A stretch of 41,044 nucleotides of DNA from Phytopythium helicoides (taxonomy: Eukaryota > Oomycota > Peronosporomycetes > Pythiales > Pythiaceae): positions 1 to 41,044 of the forward strand of contig JANFNE010000099.1 of NCBI GenBank assembly GCA_024867545.1. Direction: 5' to 3'. The position numbers were made by a program, and so were the translations under genes. Positions 33,101 through 41,044 of this stretch are shown here, piece after piece; position 1 is the first letter of the stretch; each line of letters begins with the position of its first letter. The notes under the pieces are model-generated. The model worked only from the letters and a program-made list of their open reading frames with translations. It made no database searches and was not told where the DNA came from.

Positions 33101-36100
33101 CCATATCGGCGCGCGCGACACGGACACGTCCGCGCACGGCCGTTGGATTGATTGGCCTGTTGACACGTCTGCAACCGACCACGTCCGACCATGTCATGCT
33201 GGACTCGTCCGTATTGGCCCTCGTTTTTTAGGCTCCATATCGGCGCGCGCGACACGGACACGTCCGCGCACGGCCGTTGGATTGATTGGCCTGTTGACAC
33301 GTCTGCAACCGACCACGTCCGACCATGTCATGCTGGACTCGTCCGTATTGGCCCTCGTTTTTTAGGCTCCATATCGGCGCGCGCGACACGGACACGTCCG
33401 CGCACGGCCGTTGGATTGATTGGCCTGTTGACACGTCTGCAACCGACCACGTCCGACCATGTCATGCTGGACTCGTCCGTATTGGCCCTCGTTTTTTAGG
33501 CTCCATATCGGCGCGCGCGACACGGACACGTCCGCGCACGGCCGTTGGATTGATTGGCCTGTTGACACGTCTGCAACCGACCACGTCCGACCATGTCATG
33601 CTGGACTCGTCCGTATTGGCCCTCGTGTTTTAGGCTCCATATCGGCGCGCGCGACACGGACACGTCCGCGCACGGCCGTTGGATTGATTGGCCTGTTGAC
33701 ACGTCTGCAACCGACCACGTCCGACCATGTCATGCTGGACTCGTCCGTATTGGCCCTCGTTTTTTAGGCTCCATATCGGCGCGCGCGACACGGACACGTC
33801 CGCGCACGGCCGTTGGATTGATTGGCCTGTTGACACGTCTGCAACCGACCACGTCCGACCATGTCATGCTGGACTCGTCCGTATTGGCCCTCGTTTTTTA
33901 GGCTCCATATCGGCGCGCGCGACACGGACACGTCCGCGCACGGCCGTTGGATTGATTGGCCTGTTGACACGTCTGCAACCGACCACGTCCGACCATGTCA
34001 TGCTGGACTCGTCCGTATTGGCCCTCGTTTTTTAGGCTCCATATCGGCGCGCGCGACACGGACACGTCCGCGCACGGCCGTTGGATTGATTGGCCTGTTG
34101 ACACGTCTGCAACCGACCACGTCCGACCATGTCATGCTGGACTCGTCCGTATTGGCCCTCGTTTTTTAGGCTCCATATCGGCGCGCGCGACACGGACACG
34201 TCCGCGCACGGCCGTTGGATTGATTGGCCTGTTGACACGTCTGCAACCGACCACGTCCGACCATGTCATGCTGGACTCGTCCGTATTGGCCCTCGTTTTT
34301 AGGCTCCATATCGGCGCGCGCGACACGGACACGTCCGCGCACGGCCGTTGGATTGATTGGCCTGTTGACACGTCTGCAACCGACCACGTCCGACCATGTC
34401 ATGCTGGACTCGTCCGTATTGGCCCTCGTTTTTTAGGCTCCATATCGGCGCGCGCGACACGGACACGTCCGCGCACGGCCGTTGGATTGATTGGCCTGTT
34501 GACACGTCTGCAACCGACCACGTCCGACCATGTCATGCTGGACTCGTCCGTATTGGCCCTCGTTTTTTAGGCTCCATATCGGCGCGCGCGACACGGACAC
34601 GTCCGCGCACGGCCGTTGGATTGATTGGCCTGTTGACACGTCTGCAACCGACCACGTCCGACCATGTCATGCTGGACTCGTCCGTATTGGCCCTCGTTTT
34701 TTAGGCTCCATATCGGCGCGCGCGACACGGACACGTCCGCGCACGGCCGTTGGATTGATTGGCCTGTTGACACGTCTGCAACCGACCACGTCCGACCATG
34801 TCATGCTGGACTCGTCCGTATTGGCCCTCGTTTTTTAGGCTCCATATCGGCGCGCGCGACACGGACACGTCCGCGCACGGCCGTTGGATTGATTGGCCTG
34901 TTGACACGTCTGCAACCGACCACGTCCGACCATGTCATGCTGGACTCGTCCGTATTGGCCCTCGTTTTTTAGGCTCCATATCGGCGCGCGCGACACGGAC
35001 ACGTCCGCGCACGGCCGTTGGATTGATTGGCCTGTTGACACGTCTGCAACCGACCACGTCCGACCATGTCATGCTGGACTCGTCCGTATTGGCCCTCGTT
35101 TTTTAGGCTCCATATCGGCGCGCGCGACACGGACACGTCCGCGCACGGCCGTTGGATTGATTGGCCTGTTGACACGTCTGCAACCGACCACGTCCGACCA
35201 TGTCATGCTGGACTCGTCCGTATTGGCCCTCGTTTTTTAGGCTCCATATCGGCGCGCGCGACACGGACACGTCCGCGCACGGCCGTTGGATTGATTGGCC
35301 TGTTGACACGTCTGCAACCGACCACGTCCGACCATGTCATGCTGGACTCGTCCGTATTGGCCCTCGTTTTTTAGGCTCCATATCGGCGCGCGCGACACGG
35401 ACACGTCCGCGCACGGCCGTTGGATTGATTGGCCTGTTGACACGTCTGCAACCGACCACGTCCGACCATGTCATGCTGGACTCGTCCGTATTGGCCCTCG
35501 TTTTTTAGGCTCCATATCGGCGCGCGCGACACGGACACGTCCGCGCACGGCCGTTGGATTGATTGGCCTGTTGACACGTCTGCAACCGACCACGTCCGAC
35601 CATGTCATGCTGGACTCGTCCGTATTGGCCCTCGTTTTTTAGGCTCCATATCGGCGCGCGCGACACGGACACGTCCGCGCACGGCCGTTGGATTGATTGG
35701 CCTGTTGACACGTCTGCAACCGACCACGTCCGACCATGTCATGCTGGACTCGTCCGTATTGGCCCTCGTTTTTTAGGCTCCATATCGGCGCGCGCGACAC
35801 GGACACGTCCGCGCACGGCCGTTGGATTGATTGGCCTGTTGACACGTCTGCAACCGACCACGTCCGACCATGTCATGCTGGACTCGTCCGTATTGGCCCT
35901 CGTTTTTTAGGCTCCATATCGGCGCGCGCGACACGGACACGTCCGCGCACGGCCGTTGGATTGATTGGCCTGTTGACACGTCTGCAACCGACCACGTCCG
36001 ACCATGTCATGCTGGACTCGTCCGTATTGGCCCTCGTTTTTTAGGCTCCATATCGGCGCGCGCGACACGGACACGTCCGCGCACGGCCGTTGGATTGATT

Positions 36101-39100
36101 GGCCTGTTGACACGTCTGCAACCGACCACGTCCGACCATGTCATGCTGGACTCGTCCGTATTGGCCCTCGTTTTTAGGCTCCATATCGGCGCGCGCGACA
36201 CGGACACGTCCGCGCACGGCCGTTGGATTGATTGGCCTGTTGACACGTCTGCAACCGACCACGTCCGACCATGTCATGCTGGACTCGTCCGTATTGGCCC
36301 TCGTTTTTTAGGCTCCATATCGGCGCGCGCGACACGGACACGTCCGCGCACGGCCGTTGGATTGATTGGCCTGTTGACACGTCTGCAACCGACCACGTCC
36401 GACCATGTCATGCTGGACTCGTCCGTATTGGCCCTCGTTTTTTAGGCTCCATATCGGCGCGCGCGACACGGACACGTCCGCGCACGGCCGTTGGATTGAT
36501 TGGCCTGTTGACACGTCTGCAACCGACCACGTCCGACCATGTCATGCTGGACTCGTCCGTATTGGCCCTCGTTTTTTAGGCTCCATATCGGCGCGCGCGA
36601 CACGGACACGTCCGCGCACGGCCGTTGGATTGATTGGCCTGTTGACACGTCTGCAACCGACCACGTCCGACCATGTCATGCTGGACTCGTCCGTATTGGC
36701 CCTCGTTTTTTAGGCTCCATATCGGCGCGCGCGACACGGACACGTCCGCGCACGGCCGTTGGATTGATTGGCCTGTTGACACGTCTGCAACCGACCACGT
36801 CCGACCATGTCATGCTGGACTCGTCCGTATTGGCCCTCGTTTTTTAGGCTCCATATCGGCGCGCGCGACACGGACACGTCCGCGCACGGCCGTTGGATTG
36901 ATTGGCCTGTTGACACGTCTGCAACCGACCACGTCCGACCATGTCATGCTGGACTCGTCCGTATTGGCCCTCGTTTTTTAGGCTCCATATCGGCGCGCGC
37001 GACACGGACACGTCCGCGCACGGCCGTTGGATTGATTGGCCTGTTGACACGTCTGCAACCGACCACGTCCGACCATGTCATGCTGGACTCGTCCGTATTG
37101 GCCCTCGTTTTTTAGGCTCCATATCGGCGCGCGCGACACGGACACGTCCGCGCACGGCCGTTGGATTGATTGGCCTGTTGACACGTCTGCAACCGACCAC
37201 GTCCGACCATGTCATGCTGGACTCGTCCGTATTGGCCCTCGTTTTTTAGGCTCCATATCGGCGCGCGCGACACGGACACGTCCGCGCACGGCCGTTGGAT
37301 TGATTGGCCTGTTGACACGTCTGCAACCGACCACGTCCGACCATGTCATGCTGGACTCGTCCGTATTGGCCCTCGTTTTTTAGGCTCCATATCGGCGCGC
37401 GCGACACGGACACGTCCGCGCACGGCCGTTGGATTGATTGGCCTGTTGACACGTCTGCAACCGACCACGTCCGACCATGTCATGCTGGACTCGTCCGTAT
37501 TGGCCCTCGTTTTTTAGGCTCCATATCGGCGCGCGCGACACGGACACGTCCGCGCACGGCCGTTGGATTGATTGGCCTGTTGACACGTCTGCAACCGACC
37601 ACGTCCGACCATGTCATGCTGGACTCGTCCGTATTGGCCCTCGTTTTTTAGGCTCCATATCGGCGCGCGCGACACGGACACGTCCGCGCACGGCCGTTGG
37701 ATTGATTGGCCTGTTGACACGTCTGCAACCGACCACGTCCGACCATGTCATGCTGGACTCGTCCGTATTGGCCCTCGTTTTTTAGGCTCCATATCGGCGC
37801 GCGCGACACGGACACGTCCGCGCACGGCCGTTGGATTGATTGGCCTGTTGACACGTCTGCAACCGACCACGTCCGACCATGTCATGCTGGACTCGTCCGT
37901 ATTGGCCCTCGTTTTTTAGGCTCCATATCGGCGCGCGCGACACGGACACGTCCGCGCACGGCCGTTGGATTGATTGGCCTGTTGACACGTCTGCAACCGA
38001 CCACGTCCGACCATGTCATGCTGGACTCGTCCGTATTGGCCCTCGTTTTTTAGGCTCCATATCGGCGCGCGCGACACGGACACGTCCGCGCACGGCCGTT
38101 GGATTGATTGGCCTGTTGACACGTCTGCAACCGACCACGTCCGACCATGTCATGCTGGACTCGTCCGTATTGGCCCTCGTTTTTTAGGCTCCATATCGGC
38201 GCGCGCGACACGGACACGTCCGCGCACGGCCGTTGGATTGATTGGCCTGTTGACACGTCTGCAACCGACCACGTCCGACCATGTCATGCTGGACTCGTCC
38301 GTATTGGCCCTCGTTTTTTAGGCTCCATATCGGCGCGCGCGACACGGACACGTCCGCGCACGGCCGTTGGATTGATTGGCCTGTTGACACGTCTGCAACC
38401 GACCACGTCCGACCATGTCATGCTGGACTCGTCCGTATTGGCCCTCGTTTTTTAGGCTCCATATCGGCGCGCGCGACACGGACACGTCCGCGCACGGCCG
38501 TTGGATTGATTGGCCTGTTGACACGTCTGCAACCGACCACGTCCGACCATGTCATGCTGGACTCGTCCGTATTGGCCCTCGTTTTTTAGGCTCCATATCG
38601 GCGCGCGCGACACGGACACGTCCGCGCACGGCCGTTGGATTGATTGGCCTGTTGACACGTCTGCAACCGACCACGTCCGACCATGTCATGCTGGACTCGT
38701 CCGTATTGGCCCTCGTTTTTTAGGCTCCATATCGGCGCGCGCGACACGGACACGTCCGCGCACGGCCGTTGGATTGATTGGCCTGTTGACACGTCTGCAA
38801 CCGACCACGTCCGACCATGTCATGCTGGACTCGTCCGTATTGGCCCTCGTTTTTTAGGCTCCATATCGGCGCGCGCGACACGGACACGTCCGCGCACGGC
38901 CGTTGGATTGATTGGCCTGTTGACACGTCTGCAACCGACCACGTCCGACCATGTCATGCTGGACTCGTCCGTATTGGCCCTCGTTTTTTAGGCTCCATAT
39001 CGGCGCGCGCGACACGGACACGTCCGCGCACGGCCGTTGGATTGATTGGCCTGTTGACACGTCTGCAACCGACCACGTCCGACCATGTCATGCTGGACTC

Positions 39101-41044
39101 GTCCGTATTGGCCCTCGTTTTTTAGGCTCCATATCGGCGCGCGCGACACGGACACGTCCGCGCACGGCCGTTGGATTGATTGGCCTGTTGACACGTCTGC
39201 AACCGACCACGTCCGACCATGTCATGCTGGACTCGTCCGTATTGGCCCTCGTTTTTAGGCTCCATATCGGCGCGCGCGACACGGACACGTCCGCGCACGG
39301 CCGTTGGATTGATTGGCCTGTTGACACGTCTGCAACCGACCACGTCCGACCATGTCATGCTGGACTCGTCCGTATTGGCCCTCGTTTTTTAGGCTCCATA
39401 TCGGCGCGCGCGACACGGACACGTCCGCGCACGGCCGTTGGATTGATTGGCCTGTTGACACGTCTGCAACCGACCACGTCCGACCATGTCATGCTGGACT
39501 CGTCCGTATTGGCCCTCGTTTTTTAGGCTCCATATCGGCGCGCGCGACACGGACACGTCCGCGCACGGCCGTTGGATTGATTGGCCTGTTGACACGTCTG
39601 CAACCGACCACGTCCGACCATGTCATGCTGGACTCGTCCGTATTGGCCCTCGTTTTTTAGGCTCCATATCGGCGCGCGCGACACGGACACGTCCGCGCAC
39701 GGCCGTTGGATTGATTGGCCTGTTGACACGTCTGCAACCGACCACGTCCGACCATGTCATGCTGGACTCGTCCGTATTGGCCCTCGTTTTTTAGGCTCCA
39801 TATCGGCGCGCGCGACACGGACACGTCCGCGCACGGCCGTTGGATTGATTGGCCTGTTGACACGTCTGCAACCGACCACGTCCGACCATGTCATGCTGGA
39901 CTCGTCCGTATTGGCCCTCGTTTTTTAGGCTCCATATCGGCGCGCGCGACACGGACACGTCCGCGCACGGCCGTTGGATTGATTGGCCTGTTGACACGTC
40001 TGCAACCGACCACGTCCGACCATGTCATGCTGGACTCGTCCGTATTGGCCCTCGTTTTTTAGGCTCCATATCGGCGCGCGCGACACGGACACGTCCGCGC
40101 ACGGCCGTTGGATTGATTGGCCTGTTGACACGTCTGCAACCGACCACGTCCGACCATGTCATGCTGGACTCGTCCGTATTGGCCCTCGTTTTTTAGGCTC
40201 CATATCGGCGCGCGCGACACGGACACGTCCGCGCACGGCCGTTGGATTGATTGGCCTGTTGACACGTCTGCAACCGACCACGTCCGACCATGTCATGCTG
40301 GACTCGTCCGTATTGGCCCTCGTTTTTTAGGCTCCATATCGGCGCGCGCGACACGGACACGTCCGCGCACGGCCGTTGGATTGATTGGCCTGTTGACACG
40401 TCTGCAACCGACCACGTCCGACCATGTCATGCTGGACTCGTCCGTATTGGCCCTCGTTTTTTAGGCTCCATATCGGCGCGCGCGACACGGACACGTCCGC
40501 GCACGGCCGTTGGATTGATTGGCCTGTTGACACGTCTGCAACCGACCACGTCCGACCATGTCATGCTGGACTCGTCCGTATTGGCCCTCGTTTTTTAGGC
40601 TCCATATCGGCGCGCGCGACACGGACACGTCCGCGCACGGCCGTTGGATTGATTGGCCTGTTGACACGTCTGCAACCGACCACGTCCGACCATGTCATGC
40701 TGGACTCGTCCGTATTGGCCCTCGTTTTTTAGGCTCCATATCGGCGCGCGCGACACGGACACGTCCGCGCACGGCCGTTGGATTGATTGGCCTGTTGACA
40801 CGTCTGCAACCGACCACGTCCGACCATGTCATGCTGGACTCGTCCGTATTGGCCCTCGTTTTTTAGGCTCCATATCGGCGCGCGCGACACGGACACGTCC
40901 GCGCACGGCCGTTGGATTGATTGGCCTGTTGACACGTCTGCAACCGACCACGTCCGACCATGTCATGCTGGACTCGTCCGTATTGGCCCTCGTTTTTTAG
41001 GCTCCATATCGGCGCGCGCGACACGGACACGTCCGCGCACGGCC
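30182..41044. repeat. Homogenised distal satellite block, nearly all T-type monomers
   Basis: Of 81 monomers counted from here to the edge, 80 have T at position 96. The single G-type unit starts at 33532. Three units have T5 in place of T6 (near 34297, 36174 and 39255). I see no other differences. To the left, about 63 of 172 monomers are T-type by hand count, so composition changes abruptly here. Confidence 0.8.

Larger units (their letters stand above)
7135..41044. repeat. 134-bp satellite tandem array, about 253 copies, continuing past the right edge
   Basis: The monomer begins CCGCGCACGG and ends CGGACACGT. It is 134 bp long, about 61% GC, and holds 18 CpG dinucleotides. From 7135 to the last complete monomer there are 253 units; the total is 4 bp short of 253 x 134 because of a few one-base indels. 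A partial 254th unit touches the window edge. All copies are head to tail. Almost all differences fall at monomer position 96 (G or T, giving a T4 or a T6 run). Rare ones are G10A, C106T, C117A and C130A. The junction with unique sequence at 7134/7135 is sharp. The monomer is not a multiple of three, so the recurrent 68- and 102-residue open frames on both strands are by-products of the repeat. Centromeric, subtelomeric or other heterochromatic location cannot be decided from the sequence. Confidence 0.98.

Noticed and set aside
7125..41044. Hundreds of 102-residue (+) and 68-residue (-) open frames across the array
   Set aside because: They recur once per 134-bp monomer on both strands. The monomer is not a multiple of three, so they are by-products of a stop-poor GC-rich repeat. 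There is no sign of selection on the protein.
7135..41044. CRISPR-like or other spaced repeat array
   Set aside because: There are no variable spacers; the whole 134-bp unit repeats without gaps, and the host is eukaryotic.
7135..41044. Tandem 5S rRNA, tRNA or other Pol III gene array
   Set aside because: The T4-T6 run could act as a Pol III terminator, but I find no convincing A-box or B-box and no tRNA or 5S fold in the monomer.
7135..41044. Telomere or transposon origin of the array
   Set aside because: TTTTAGG occurs once per monomer but never as a telomeric tandem. No LTR, terminal inverted repeat, target-site duplication or transposase frame was seen at the left junction.

Overview
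This is a eukaryotic window with two very different parts. The left 7.1 kb holds three compact protein genes. The remaining 33.9 kb (7135 to the right edge) is one uninterrupted tandem array of a 134-bp satellite. The genes have short introns (58-83 bp) with donors close to GTRNGT (GTACGT three times, also GTGAGC, GTGCGT, GTACGC, GTACGA), GC-rich coding sequence and little space between genes. This suits an oomycete (Phytophthora/Pythium-type stramenopile) best. That is an inference from gene style, and another protist is possible.

Layout. 1-1092 (+): the 3' part of an AVT1-like (AAAP/SLC32-36 type) amino acid transporter, cut off by the left edge, with one intron. 1361-4023 (+): a seven-exon gene whose spliced product (750 aa) has a signal peptide, an extracellular cysteine-rich domain with the ten-cysteine spacing of a Frizzled-type CRD, a nine-helix NIPA/DUF803 magnesium-transporter domain and a long acidic cytoplasmic tail. 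4196-6913 (-): an intronless PlsB/GNPAT-type glycerol-3-phosphate (or DHAP) acyltransferase of 905 aa, convergent with the NIPA gene across 172 bp. 7135-41044: about 253 copies of the 134-bp satellite, starting only 221 bp upstream of the acyltransferase start codon.

The satellite is not featureless. Most copies differ only at monomer position 96 (G or T). The left 172 copies mix both alleles with local 4- and 5-monomer periodicities. The right 81 copies (from 30182) are almost all T-type. An 11-monomer variant pattern with two matching rare substitutions occurs twice, about 16.7 kb apart. Short clusters of one-base indels look more like assembly noise than biology.

I see no operon-like or pathway link between the three genes beyond two of them being membrane transporters. 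I found no mobile element, RNA gene, CRISPR array or telomere. The two most interesting items are the apparent Frizzled-CRD/NIPA fusion and the organisation of the satellite.
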